Shown here: piece after piece, positions 26,500 through 37,884 of the stretch
Layout of the letters: every line of letters starts with the position of its first letter
How positions within the stretch are numbered: position 1 is the first letter of the stretch
NCBI GenBank assembly: GCA_028023455.1
Contig: JAQFVV010006354.1
Coordinates: 806,001-870,000 of the forward strand
DNA: 64,000 nucleotides
Reading direction: 5' to 3'
Source: Epiperipatus broadwayi
Taxonomy: Eukaryota > Onychophora > Udeonychophora > Euonychophora > Peripatidae
The notes under the pieces: model-generated
What the model saw: the letters and a program-made list of their open reading frames with translations, nothing else
Databases searched by the model: none
Told to the model about the DNA's origin: nothing
Translations under genes and position numbers: made by a program

Positions 26500-28500
26500 C
26501 TTTTGTATAGGTTATGATGAATTGTTTGCATTCATTTAATAAAAAATTTTAAATTAAAGTTATTTTGTTAGGTATGATGTATATAATGTGCTGACGATCT
26601 TTTAAAAATGTAGTTAGAGCAAATAAAAATATTTACTGTATAATATTGTGTTAGTATTTTTAAAAAACAGTTAACTAAAGATAAATCTCATTTATTATAC
26701 ACTGTTACCATGATAATTATTGGATAGTGGTATTATTGAATTAAAACCTTAGTTTACTCCATATACTTACCTGTTTATTTATTATCAAAATTTCTCAGGT
26801 TGCATCGTGAAGGACAGTATTTAAAATATGAAATAGTGAATAAGTTTGAAGTGCAAAATTGTTATTGAAGAAAATAGGATAGGTTATATTATTTTAAGTA
26901 AAGATAGAAATAAATGCAAAGAGTACAAAAATATAGTTTGTCAGTAAAGAATCATAAAACTTTTTCATATTTGGAATTGATTGTTATTTATTACAAATGA
27001 ATAAATGATAATTAAAGTGGGTTTATAAAGATGTTGTTTAATTATTAGGTTTTAAAAAGATTTAATTATGATGCATATTTTTACAAGTAAAGGGATAAAA
27101 CTAAATCGTGTTTTTAATGAATATAAGTAGTCATAAGTTTTGTAAAGTGATTCTATGATAACACACCAATACATACATTATATTTGATATTTAAAGTAAT
27201 GATTAGTAAGCAGTTTAGTTTAATTGTTATGCTATTAATTAAGGTTATTCACATCATTATTTAGTGAGGAATGACTATATGGAATAATAAAATTATATAT
27301 TTTAAAAAAAAACCAAATAACAATAATAAGTGCATATTAAAATAATTAATTTATCTTATATTTTTTAGAACATATTGACTTAATGAAATTTAATGGAGAT
27401 GTAATAAAGATACTATGATAATATTTTTTTGAAAAAATAATAGATATTTTTTAAAAAAGAATGTTCTGTAGTCTATATTTTATTTTATTTAATTTATTTT
27501 TGAAAAGTACATAAATATTAGTAAACAAAGTTCATGAATATTGTAAATAATGTACATATTTTAGTGTTGAGTTTGTTAATAAAATTTATTAAGTTTGTTT
27601 TATAAACTTTGGTGTTGATTCAATTTCTCCACATCACAGTTACATAGTCACAGATAATTTGAATTAAAATATAATATTTGCACAACATAAATAAAGTTAT
27701 TATTTAAGAGTTATATTTGTGATATGAATTTTTTTTAAGAAACTTCATTTATTGTATTATTATTATTATGGTCTTAGAATAACCATCAAAATATTTTACA
27801 CAGAATATATAGTATTATTTTGGTTGCCACATATTCTCAGATTATAAGATCATACCACATATTTATTTAAGATGCCATATGGATAATGAAAGATTACATT
27901 ATATTATTATTTATTATTATACATGATTAATATTACAATGAGATTAGAGAATACATTGAAAATTATTATTATTATTAATTGTTATTAGGATTAGACAGAT
28001 GTAGTTGGGAATGCTATTAAATCCCTTATCATGCTTAATTACATAAATATAATTGCTTCAAATTATTTTAAAAGAACCTGAGATTATTTGAGTTAGATTA
28101 TTTAGATAAAGAGATGAGGATTATTTTATTGAGATAATTTTAATTAATTGGGATTAATTCATTAAGAATAATTTTACTTAGTTAATTATTGTTGAAGATG
28201 TAGGGATGCTATAGATTTATTGTTTGAGATAATAGGAAGAGATAGTATTCTTATGCCATTGAGGTAGTATCCTATGGGATATTGGCTCAATGCATTAGTT
28301 TTGCCACTTGTAAACTCACTTCATAGTCTCATGATTTTTATTAGATATTTAAAACGGAACTATATTATTATTTATTAGTTAAAGATAGTTTAATGATTTA
28401 TAGTATTAAAGAATATATTGTTATTGATTGGATACATTTTTTAAGTGAACATAATTATTTATTTGAGCTAGACCAATTTATTATTATTATTACAAATTTC
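26500..28500. other. AT-rich DNA, no gene recognised
   Basis: ATT-rich runs occur at 27755-27770 and 27900-27980. Nothing coding or repetitive beyond this was identified. Confidence 0.5.
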
Positions 28501-28504
28501 TTAG

Positions 28505-28556
28505 AAGTGAGGGTACAATATATATATATATATATATATATATTGTACCCTCACTT
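28505..28556. repeat. Perfect 52-bp palindrome with a (TA)n core
   Basis: AAGTGAGGGTACAA (28505-28518) is followed by TA repeats and then by the exact reverse complement TTGTACCCTCACTT (28543-28556). The unique 14-bp arms show that this is more than a simple microsatellite. A second (TA)n run follows at about 28567-28602. Confidence 0.9.
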
Positions 28557-28563
28557 ATAATTG

Positions 28564-28604
<41 letters not shown>

Positions 28605-28609
28605 CAATT

Positions 28610-29570
28610 GTATGAGCATTTATCTTATTATTTTTCTACTTGAAATCTCTTTTATTTTAATAAGTCTTGTAAATAATCTCCAATGTATATACTAAACCTA
28701 ATAAAGTTGATTTAAAGCTAAATATATTTTTCAATTGAAAAAAAAAAACAGTATTACTTGCAAATGATGCAATACATTTATATTGCTTATGAAAAAAGTC
28801 ACAGTGATAGTACAAAATTTTACAGGACAGCATGTTTTACAAATTGGTGACATGTATATTTGTGAAAAGTTGATATGGATTAGTTGTGCCAGGATTTTAT
28901 TGCCATGATATCATAAACCATAAATTTTGAATAAATATTACTGGATGAAAACATAACCAGGTAATATGTGATAGCAGGAATAATACCAAAGTACCATAAT
29001 TTATCTTTGCTTATGTATTTTTCTTTTTAAATCAAAAATGTTCAGTACTAACAGTAAATATTTCCTTCATTGTTACATTTTCCCCCTAATATTATGCAAA
29101 AAAAAAAAAAAAAAAAAGAAGAAAAACAATAATAATTTTCATTTTTCTTAAAATAGAAAAACAAAAGTAAATTAAAGACATTTCCACTTGTGATGTATTC
29201 TTCAATTGCAAAGTTTTATACATAATTCATTGAAGGCGATTTTTTTAATGCCTGTGATTTTACTATTTTTTAAAGTTTATTTTTATTAATGTTCTATATT
29301 ACTGAAATGTTTTGTTATTATGTATATATAAATAAAGCTAAATAATTTGTTTAATGAAGTATTTTAATAAATAATATTTGGTTTAAAGAAATTAATTTGA
29401 ACAAATAATTATTGTAAAGTCATTCATAAATTGTTTTATTAATTAAATTAAGATAAATACTGATAAGTGATTCCGTTAAGTTTAAGATTAATAATCATAA
29501 CTATTTTTAACCATTGTAGATTCACTGCAAGATAAAGGCATTTTTTAAGTTTAATTCAATTACTGTGATT
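28610..29570. other. AT-rich DNA, no gene recognised
   Basis: Only poly-A runs (for example 29096-29117) and AT-rich sequence. No motif was recognised. Confidence 0.5.
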
Positions 29571-29574
29571 CAAA

Positions 29575-31190
29575 ACTCCTCTTTTCCACACTACATTAAA
29601 AACGTTCTTATTTATCCATTCATTCCACATATGATCTCTTTGTATGTCTTTTACAATCTCTGGGATTCAATTTAGACTTCAACTTTTTATATATAATTTT
29701 CTTTTCTAGCAATATGTCTGGCCTAATTACATTTTAATCTTTTAAATATTTTAATAATATCAATATCTTTTTGTTATCTCATCCACACATTCATTTTTAA
29801 TCTATTCTAATTACATTGACACAAATCTCTCCATATATTTGCTTGAGTGGTCTGAAGTCTCTGAATTGCCCTTCTGTTATATATCCAAGTCTCAGTTTCT
29901 TGAGTAAAAAGTAATAAAACTCATCTATTAATTTTTATTTTGTAAATACGTAAGCATATTTTATTTTAAGTTATTTCAACTGAAAGCATTGAACCAATTC
30001 TGTGATTAAGATGACTAAGATAATTGTAGTTGCTAGATTGCTTTAATTCATAGTTAATTATCAATCATTATTTTTTGCTTTTAAAAAATCCATTGAATAT
30101 CGTTTAATCTTTTTAACAGCTTTCAGTCCTACTTATTTTCTTCACTTGGTGAACTCTTACAATATTTTCTAAAATACAGATCCATTATTTGCAAAAACAA
30201 TGTCATTATTTGTAAAATCTTGATGAGTTAAATAAGATTCATATATTTTCATTTTAACTTTCCATTATAAGTCACATAATACTTGTTATAAAACCACTGT
30301 TTTAACATTTAAAGTTATGGATTCACTCTATTTTACACACACAAGTTAAACTTAATATAGTGGTATAAACAAATCACTGCTGTTGCATTTTGATAATTAT
30401 TTGACTGAATATGATAATAATGCAGTGAACATATCCTCTCATAATCCACAAACCTCAGTTATAATTTCAACTTATATTCATAAATCCTTGTCTCATTCTA
30501 CTATTAAACTTAATACTCTAATTCACTATGCTAAAAAACCACTTTTAAATGCTGATTATTCTTTTGGTTGATTTAAGTTCAAAGTTTACTGTAGTTGAGT
30601 TATAATTATATTAAATATTTTGAATAGAACTGATAATAGACTGAACCTCTGTAATTCCTAATACCCTTTTTATCATCTTTTTTAAATAATTATGTCTCTG
30701 CTGCATTCTTTCAATCATCTGGTAACCTCTTTTTTGGAACATTTGATATATTATTTTGTCAATTTTTTATATTTATTTTCCTGCTTCTTTTAAAGTATTA
30801 CTAATAATCCTATCATTTTCTTAAACTTTTTTTCTAAATATATTTAATTATATGTCTTATATCTTTATTTAAGTTACTTAATTGTTTATAAAGCACAGTA
30901 ATTGTAGAGAATATTTTGTTTATTTGTTCTTTACTACTAAGTAATTTTTTTATAGAATTCTTTCAACATTTAGTGATATTGATTTTCATTTTTATTAATA
31001 GTTTTATTTTTCTATTGCTGAAAAAACTTTTCTTCCAGTATCAAATGTTATTTTATACTACTAAAAGTTTATTTTCTTCTACAACTTTCCTTGCTAATTA
31101 ACAACTTAAAGTTTTCTTATACCATTTTACAAAATTCCACTTAATCAATTTTTTTATATTTTTACTTTTCATTATACATTATCTTGTCGC
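29575..31190 (-). mobile_element. Decayed RTE-type LINE fragment (reverse transcriptase half)
   Basis: It is reverse-complementary to the 3' half of the full-length element at 32490-35729. The block at 29575-29680 matches the complement of the codons for WIPRDCKRPRKRPHVRW. The block at 29845-29890 (GTCTGAAGTCTCTGAATTGC) matches the complement of the AIQRLQTTQRS region, and 30900-31180 matches the complement of the sequence encoding the pre-RT region. It lacks the 3' tail and the endonuclease half. Stops and indels are frequent; the 62- and 61-residue plus-strand frames here are antisense artefacts. Confidence 0.8.
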
Positions 31191-31194
31191 AGGT

Positions 31195-32095
31195 AAAAAT
31201 TGTTATGTAGCCCCAAACTCCTGAAGACATTACTATAAGTATAATAGCAACTTAAGGAAATTGTTTAAAACTAAAAAATAAAAAAGAATATTTAGACAAT
31301 ATCCCAAGATTAACTGAATGATCTAGAAACAATTTATTAAAAAAAAGCTATATATAAAAGAACAAACTGTAAAAAAGCTATTCAGCTATTTTCTATAAAT
31401 AAATCCCCCAAAATAATTTACTCGTTATAATTTTTTATTTGTAAGGTTTTTTTACTTTATTTTAATTCGTGTTGTTTTTCTGTATTTTTTTTAGTTTTAT
31501 ATTTTTCTTCATTTATGAATGTGTTTGTTTTTAATATTTTTAATCTATATTTTGTCCGATTATTAACTGTTGCACTATTCCATAGTCCATTTTAAAATGT
31601 TAAAAAATAGACAACCTATCACAGAGCAAACCCCCCCTTTAGCAGCACCATATTGCCAAATAGTCAAGGAAAAGATAATAATTACCAAATTTTCCAAATG
31701 TCAGATAGTATGGAGGGGGGAGAGCCATTGAGTAATTGTTCTTGTTTTATTTTCTAGTTAGATACCCAAATAGTGACCAATACTGGATAGTTACCTAGCA
31801 TGGCTATATAGCTGATACTTAAGAGAAAACTCCAAACCTCTTAAAAATAATTTTATTTGGTGGGAATTTGAACAGATCATAGGCTTATTGCACCATTAAG
31901 ATCTTCTAAATAAGTTTAAAAGTACTAGTTTTTAAGATTGCATCAGGCAAAAATATTATTTAGTCCAACTGTGGCTGAGATTGTAGTAAAATTACAACAT
32001 ACTTTAATAATGTATTTTCCTATTCTGTATTATTTGTATATGCATATAATAATGTTTTATATATTTGTGTTATTACTTTAACATATAAATTTGAA
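31195..32095. other. AT-rich DNA, no gene recognised
   Basis: Nothing assignable apart from short G- and C-runs near 31630 and 31714. Confidence 0.45.
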
Positions 32096-32097
32096 AA

Positions 32098-32258
32098 ATC
32101 AGTAACTTCAATTTTGGTAGTCAAGTTGCCATGTTTAGTGTCTATATAAATATATTGGCCCATAAATAAAGGAGGGATTCCATTTTTATTGTTAAAAAAG
32201 GTTGTCTTGACAACAGGTTAAGATTGTTGATTGTTACTGCTATTGGGAATGTTTAATT
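32098..32258 (-). repeat. Dispersed repeat A, left inverted copy
   Basis: Reverse-complemented, this segment aligns closely with 47801-47990. Shared words are AACAATCAACAAT, GTTGTCAAG, ACAATAAA, and TATATAGACACTAAA followed by AACTTGACTACC (TTGATTA in the other copy). It also shares about 90 bp in inverted orientation with 35818-35908, on the other side of the full-length RTE element. Confidence 0.8.
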
Positions 32259-32478
32259 AAGTGTTGACTGATTTTAATGATCTATATATATCTGCTGTTT
32301 AATAGTTAAGTAAAAACAATAAAATGACTTTATTTTCAACATTGTTAATATATCTAATTTACTATAAACATTCACACCATAAATTTTATATTAACCATTA
32401 TAATAATTAGTTGACTTACCTAAATAAATTAAATTAATAACAAACACACACACTCTTCTATTTTAAAAATAGCCCATT

Positions 32479-32489
32479 AATTTCAATAT
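32479..32489 (+). repeat. Target-site duplication of the RTE element, left copy
   Basis: AATTTCAATAT here is repeated exactly at 35730-35740, immediately after the (GAT)n tail of the element. Confidence 0.85.
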
Positions 32490-32769
32490 TCCTCTTGGAG
32501 GCCTTAAAGGAACCGAGCAGGGCAAATTCCTAATGTCCACTCCATACGTTCTTGTTGTTGCAGCTGTTATTACTATGTGATTATTCATATAGTATACGAA
32601 CATGGATGGGCTGCTCACCAACATGCATTAGCCAGCATGGTGAGTTTATTGGCTTTTTACTTCTGAGTTTAAGATCAAGAAACACCATGGTCTTTCTTCT
32701 CAGTGCCTGATAAGGCAGAATGAATGTTTGTGTAAATGATAAATATTTTTCCAATACATATATACAATT

Positions 32770-33729
32770 ATGACAGACAAAAATAAAACATGGCCCTTAT
32801 TCCCAGGAGGCTGTAAAGTCACCAACCAAGGCGGCGGTTGGTGGCCGAAGGCAGAGGGTGCTAAGAATCCCCTGATTGTGGACCCAGGCTGCCATTTGAT
32901 GATGATTTTTTATTTAGGTACTTACAACTGCAGATCACTTTCAAGTGAAGGAAGATTGCAAGAATTAGAAGAAGAATTGTCTTATATTAAATGGGACATT
33001 ATTGGACTTTGTGAAGTTAGAAGAAAAAGTGAAGAAACAATTGATTTAAAAAGTGGACATATACTCTATTATAAAGGCACAAATATTGGAAATACAAGTG
33101 GAGTAGGATTCATTATAAATAAAAAGTGGAATAACAATATTGTGGAAATTGATGGTGTATCAGACAGAGTTGCAAGATTAGTTATACAACTTAATAGCAG
33201 ATACCAAATGCAGATAATTCAGGTTTATGCCCCAACAAGTTCTCATAGTGATGAAGTAGTAGAAGATTTTTATATGGATGTACAAAGGGCTTTTGATCAG
33301 AGTAAACAACATTTTAAAATTGTTATGGGAGACTTTAATGCTAGAATTGGTAGACAAATGAAAGATGAAATTGCTGTAGGTAATTTTGGTTATGGTAATA
33401 GAAATGAGAGAGGACATAGACTTGTGGAGTTTGCAGAAAAAGAAAAACTTTATATTATGAATTCATTTTTTGTGAAAAATGTTAAAAGGAAATGGACATG
33501 GAAGCATCCAAATGAAGGTCCAGCAGAATTGGATTATATTTTGACTAACAGGAAATACATATTTCAAGATTGTAATGTTCTTAATAAATTTAACACAGGA
33601 AGTGATCATCGATTAGTAAGGTGTAAGTTACCTGTTAATGTAAAACTAGAGAGACAAAAATTATTAAGAAAATCAATATTTACAGTTGATATTCCTAATC
33701 TTCAGAAACATTCTAATGAATTTAAATAA
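32770..33729 (+). pseudogene. RTE pol, endonuclease part, ended by a premature stop
   Basis: It encodes the apurinic/apyrimidinic-like endonuclease that nicks the target DNA for target-primed reverse transcription. Residues 50-57 (GTYNCRSL, N53), 79-84 (GLCEVR, E82), 151-155 (QVYAP, Y153), 186-192 (MGDFNAR, D188 and N190), 254-258 (LDYIL, D255) and 278-281 (SDHR, D279 and H280) keep the catalytic signature of the family. The first 48 residues (Gly/Trp-rich, TWPLFPGGCKVTN) precede the usual domain start, and the true start codon is uncertain; the ATG at 32770 is conserved in the 20.8-kb copy (ATGACAGA). The frame ends at TAA 33727-33729. The downstream frame 33751-34962 is in the same phase, so a single nonsense change splits one polypeptide. 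Confidence 0.88.
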
Positions 33730-34935
33730 GAACTTACAAATAGGTTTCAAGTGTTAGGAGATTTTGAACATGATTCAGATTTGAATGAAATTAATATGAA
33801 AATAACTGATACACTTTTAAAAACTGCAACAAAGATAGCTGGTAGAAAAAAGCAGCAATTGACTAATAAAATTTCTACTGAGACTAGAGAATTTATGAAG
33901 AAAAGAAGGAATATAAAGATATACAAAAATGATGTATTAAAAAGAATTGAATATCTCGAATTTTGTAAAATGGTACGGAAAAGAGTTGAAAATGATATAA
34001 GAAAGTATAACTGTGAAATAGCAACGAAAGCTGTAGAAGAAAATAAAAGTCTCAAGAATGTTAAACAACATTTTGGTATTGGTAGGAAATTTATATCTGC
34101 AATAAGAAAAAAAGATGGAATTATTACTAAAAAGAGAGATGACATCATGAAATTGGTAGAAGATTTTTATCAAGAATTATATAGTAATAAAGAACAAGTA
34201 CCTCCTATATCTATTACATCTTCCGAATTGCCCAGAATTTTAAATGAAGAAGTGAGACATACAATTAAATGTATGAAGAAAGGAAAGGCTCCAGGAAATG
34301 ATGGAACTATAATTGATATATTAAAAGAAGCAGGTGAAGAAATAGAAACAATTTTAGCAAAGTTATATACCAAATGTCTAAATGATAAAGATGTACCGGA
34401 AGATTGGAAGAATGCTGTAATAATATTAATATTTAAAAAAGGTGATGAAGAAGATATTAGAAATTACAGACCTATTAGCCTTTTATCAGTTTTATATAAA
34501 ATTTTTACCAAGATAATTACAACTCATCTACAGAGAACTTTGGAATTCCACCAACCAAGAGAACAAGCTGGATTTAAAAGTGGTTTTAGTACAATAGATC
34601 ATATCCAGGTATTGAGAGAAGTAATAGAAAGGACAAACGAATATGAGTTGTCATTATGTTTTGGATTTGTAGATTATGAAAAGGCATTCGATTCTATACA
34701 CATTTCTTCAGTGATTAAAGCATTGGATCATCAAGATATAGATCCAGGATATTGTCATATTTTAAAGAATATTTATAAAAATGCAACAGCAACAATTAGA
34801 TTACATAATGATACTGGAAAAATCAACATTGAGAAAGGTGTAAGACAAGGTGACTCCATATCTCCAAAACTTTTTACAGCAGTGCTGCAAGAAGTATTTT
34901 GTGGATTAAAATGGGAAACTAAAGGAATGAAAGTA
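33730..34935 (+). pseudogene. RTE pol, reverse transcriptase fingers and palm
   Basis: Numbering from the ATG at 33751, the RT motifs appear in order: KKGKAPGNDG (176-185), WKNAVIILIFKKGDEEDIRNYRPISLL (219-245), PREQAGF (269-275), the first catalytic aspartate in FVDYEKAFD (306-314) and VRQGDSISP (364-372). The sequence is in the same phase as the endonuclease part upstream, with only the TAA at 33727 between them. The motif order and spacing are those of RTE and related LINE reverse transcriptases. Around 34930-34936 the frame slips: the upstream phase reads KGMKV and the next phase reads YLSHLDFADD, so the two halves of the palm no longer join. The open frame runs on to 34962 out of phase. 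Confidence 0.9.
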
Positions 34936-35715
34936 TTTAAGTCATTTGGATTTTGCAGATGATGTAGTTGTTTTTGCAAATAATGCTTCAGAGCTGCAGG
35001 AAATGTTGCAGGAGTTAGCAGATGAAAGTAGAAAAGCAGGACTAAAGATAAATGTTAAAAAGACTAAAGTAATGTTTAATCGATTTGCTCAAAATATGAA
35101 AATAAAGATTGATTATGAAGAATTTGAAGAAGTTAACAGTTACAAATACCTTGGTCAGATTATTAATACAGATGGAAACATAATGGAGGAAATTAATCAT
35201 AGAATTAAACTTGGTTGGAGTGCTTTTGGTAGAAATAACTTGATATTAAAAGGAAATATACCTATGTGTTTGAAAAGAATGGTTTTTGACAAATGTGTTT
35301 TACCAGTTCTTACTTATGGATCTGAGACTTGGACACTTAATAGAAGAGCAATACAGAGACTTCAGACCACTCAAAGGAGTATGGAGAGATGTATGTTGGG
35401 AGTAACAAGAGCTGATCAAAAACACAATGTATGGGTAAGACAACAACCAGGTGTTACTGACCTTATTGAAAAAATTAAAAGATTGAAATGGAGTTGGGCT
35501 GGACATAATGCTAGAAGAAATGATAATAGATGGACAATTGAAATTTTAAACTGGATTCCAAGAGATTGTAAAAGACCCAGAAAGAGACCACATGTGAGAT
35601 GGATGGATGAAATAAGAAAATGTGCAGGGTGTTGTGGAAAAGAGAAGCTAAAGATTGGAGAAGATGGATTAAACTTGGAAAGACCTTCATCCTGCAGTGG
35701 ATTGATAATGGTTAA
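34936..35715 (+). pseudogene. RTE pol, FADD box, thumb and C-terminal region
   Basis: In this phase the second catalytic box is FADD (codons at 34949-34960), followed by ADESRKAGLKINVKKTKVMF, the YKYLGQIINTDGN block, PVLTYGSETWTL and the C-terminal TRADQKHNVWVRQQPGVTDLIE ... WSWAGHNAR ... RPRKRPHVRW region typical of RTE-type proteins. Near 35620-35632 a second frameshift moves the conserved end (WRRWIKLGKTFILQWIDNG) into another phase, whose stop is TAA at 35713-35715. The original phase instead runs on through the tail (Asp repeats from GATGAT) to 35818, outside the element. The 68-residue minus-strand frames overlapping it are shadows. Confidence 0.88.
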
Positions 35716-35729
35716 TGATGATGATGATG
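35716..35729 (+). repeat. 3' (GAT)n tail of the RTE element
   Basis: Four to five GAT units directly follow the pol stop and directly precede the right target-site duplication. The minus-strand copy at 8201 ends with the complementary run. Confidence 0.85.
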
Positions 35730-35740
35730 AATTTCAATAT
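35730..35740 (+). repeat. Target-site duplication of the RTE element, right copy
   Basis: AATTTCAATAT, identical to 32479-32489. Confidence 0.85.
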
Positions 35741-35817
35741 ATAAAGGACATGCAACTTCTTTATAAATCTATTATAAATTACAATAATACACCAGCATTT
35801 CAACTACATTCTTTATG

Positions 35818-35908
35818 ACCCAATATATTTATATAGACACTAAACATTGTAAATTGACTACCGAAATTGAAATTATTAATACAAAATGTTTAAATAAATC
35901 TTCTTAAA
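35818..35908 (+). repeat. Dispersed repeat A, right partial copy
   Basis: CCAATATATTTATATAGACA with the following CTAAACATTG and TTGACTACCGAAATTG is the inverted match of 32098-32168 and a direct match of 47878-47990. It continues into AATGTTTAAATAAATCTTCTT, also present near 47987-48000. Removing the RTE element would bring this copy within a few hundred bases of the left inverted copy. Confidence 0.75.
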
Positions 35909-35909
35909 T

Positions 35910-37740
35910 AGGTAATTACAAAAGGGAGTATTTATATAAATAAAATGAAACCTGCAATGAATAGGTTATTAATTGAAAAAACAAACAAACAAAAACGTTG
36001 CTTTAATTAATATGGAATTTGTAATTAAATAATTATAGGGGATTATTTTAAGAAAAGTATTTAAGAAATGAATGAAATAGAAATTTAAGACTGTTAGTGA
36101 GATGAGATTTAAGGTAAAAGTAATTTGTATTTATATTTATTGTTTTATTTTATGTATTTTTTATTTGTTCCTTGAGAAAAACTATACAAGAATATAGTCG
36201 AAACAAAGTATTATTGTAATTTGTAACAAGCCTGTACTGTAGAGAAAATTCATATTTTAAAACATAATTCTCTAAAGTATTCCCATCATTCGTATATGTA
36301 TGTAAATGGATTATGTTGTGTACATGAGGGATCGGAGTGACTTGTGGTCAACATGGGTAGAATGAGAAAGTTGGCACTAAAGTGGCCTTTGAGTGGTCCA
36401 TCATCATATTTTCAATGAAATAGATGACTGAAGAGTTGTGAGGTGGAGTAGTTTGAAGCTTGTCCATTAAAGTATGAAGATTGGATATCTTAATATAAGC
36501 TGAGATTTGATTTTATATATGCATGGAGATGATAATCTGGACCAACTGATGAATGCTGGTTCAGCACAAAATACACATATTGATGATTATTAATTTTTCA
36601 ACATGTGTGTGATCAAGTGTATCCATGGTATGAGATAGCATGGATGGTTGAGAGTCATGTGAAAGTCTGAGTTCAAATCCCCTATATATTACATATAGAA
36701 GTGCAGGTATGAAAAAAACTACTGCAGAAAAAATTCATATTTCAAAATAGTTCATATAATAAATCAAGATTTATAAAACAGAAGTTGCATGTGACTTGTT
36801 TTATATATTGACTTATCTATTCAAAAAAAAAAATATATTGTTTTTATTACACATAATGTCTATTTTAGTTGCACTCACTATTAGCATCTTTATTGTTTGG
36901 AAAAAAAAAAGTTGTAATTAGCTAAAATTTTCCAATATTATTTCATATTGGTGCCGGCATTTTATTTTCTTTCTTTTGAAATCTATATAATTCTAAACTA
37001 GTACAGTATAATCCAATATATTAATGTTTTTTATTATATTACTATTTAATTTCACAACATATGTGTTATATCAATAAATTCAGAAAAAACGAAGATTGCA
37101 TCAAATTGTATGTTTGTATTATATTTCGAAGTTTGTGTATGTTATGTAAAGTTTGTAGTTGTCAACACTTTTTTTTGAAATTTCATATATATATATATAT
37201 ATATTGTTTTAAGATCCACCAGATATTTAAAAGTAAAACTCTAAACATAACTCGATTTTTAAAAATATTTCGAAAACTTACAAATATATATTAATTTTGA
37301 AACTGCTATTTAATTATGTTTATTTTTTTATAATCTTTTTAAATAATAAAGAAGCCAATAATGGGCATAAATAAAATAAACACTTTGTTAAGTGAGTTTA
37401 ACTTTTATTTTTAGGGAATAATTTTCAATTTAATACCAATAATACTAATGCAAAGGAAAATATTTTTCCTGAAGTTGAAAAGAATATTGGTTGGCCAGAA
37501 AACAAAAATGAAAAAAAAATATATAAAATCATAGCAAGAATTATTTCCAAGATCACAAAACAGATCTCTTAATAAGGAAAAATTTGAGTAGAAAAAAAAC
37601 AGAGTCATCATAAAGAAAGTGTGTCACATAATAATCAAGATGCAAATGCTTTGTTGAAAAGTAAACAAAGTGACAAGCAAACTCTGAAAAACCTAGGTAA
37701 AACCAAACAAACAAATGAAACAATAAAATATTAAATTTTG
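35910..37740. other. Unassigned sequence, with a possible tRNA-like patch
   Basis: A more balanced stretch at 36280-36700 includes GAGTTCAAATCCCC near 36670, which resembles a Pol III B box, preceded by TAGCATGGATGGTTGAGAG, which loosely resembles an A-box region. No tail or duplication supports a SINE call. A short (TA)n run lies at 37184-37204. The remainder is AT-rich without recognisable genes. Confidence 0.35.
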
Positions 37741-37744
37741 TGAC

Positions 37745-37758
37745 AAAGTAAATGTTCA
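37745..37758 (+). repeat. Target-site duplication of SINE copy 2, left
   Basis: AAAGTAAATGTTCA, repeated exactly at 37867-37880. Confidence 0.9.
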
Positions 37759-37866
37759 GTCAAGCGTTGTTAGCCGAGAGGTCATCGCAGCTGCCTTGCA
37801 AGCAAGTAGTTGGTTGCAGACGGTTGTAGGTTCGCCTCCCGGCCGATGCTATGATATATATATATA
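37759..37866 (+). mobile_element. Minimal tRNA-derived SINE, copy 2
   Basis: The head, from GTCAAGCGTTGTTAGCC (37759) to CGGCCGATGCT (37850), is followed by ATGA and a short (TA)n tail. A-box-like TAGCCGAGAGG and B-box-like AGGTTCGCCTCCC are present. The whole insert, about 108 bp, lies between perfect 14-bp duplications, which shows that it was inserted by retroposition and is not an ancestral tRNA gene. The anticodon-like loop reads CTTGCAA, where copy 1 has CTTACAA. There is no body beyond the tRNA-like head, so the mobilising LINE must recognise only the short tail or the head. Confidence 0.9.
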
Positions 37867-37880
37867 AAAGTAAATGTTCA
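37867..37880 (+). repeat. Target-site duplication of SINE copy 2, right
   Basis: AAAGTAAATGTTCA, identical to 37745-37758. Confidence 0.9.
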
Positions 37881-37884
37881 TAAA

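Larger units (their letters stand above)
32490..35729 (+). mobile_element. Full-length RTE-type LINE retrotransposon
   Basis: This is the best-preserved element of the window, about 3.24 kb, with a 5' untranslated leader (from about TCCTCTTGGAGGCC), a single long endonuclease plus reverse transcriptase frame and a short 3' end finishing in (GAT)n. That compact layout, one pol frame and a microsatellite tail, is typical of the RTE clade. It is bounded by an 11-bp duplication of target DNA (32479-32489 and 35730-35740). The coding region contains every endonuclease and RT motif checked but is broken by an in-frame stop (33727-33729) and two frameshifts (near 34932 and near 35625). The copy is therefore defective, though fairly young compared with the other three family members in the window (8.2-11.3, 20.8-22.8 and 29.6-31.2 kb). 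Confidence 0.93.

Noticed and set aside
33178-34173. Minus-strand open frames opposite the RTE pol gene (for example 33747-34148)
   Set aside because: They are antisense shadows of the well-supported plus-strand endonuclease and RT frames.
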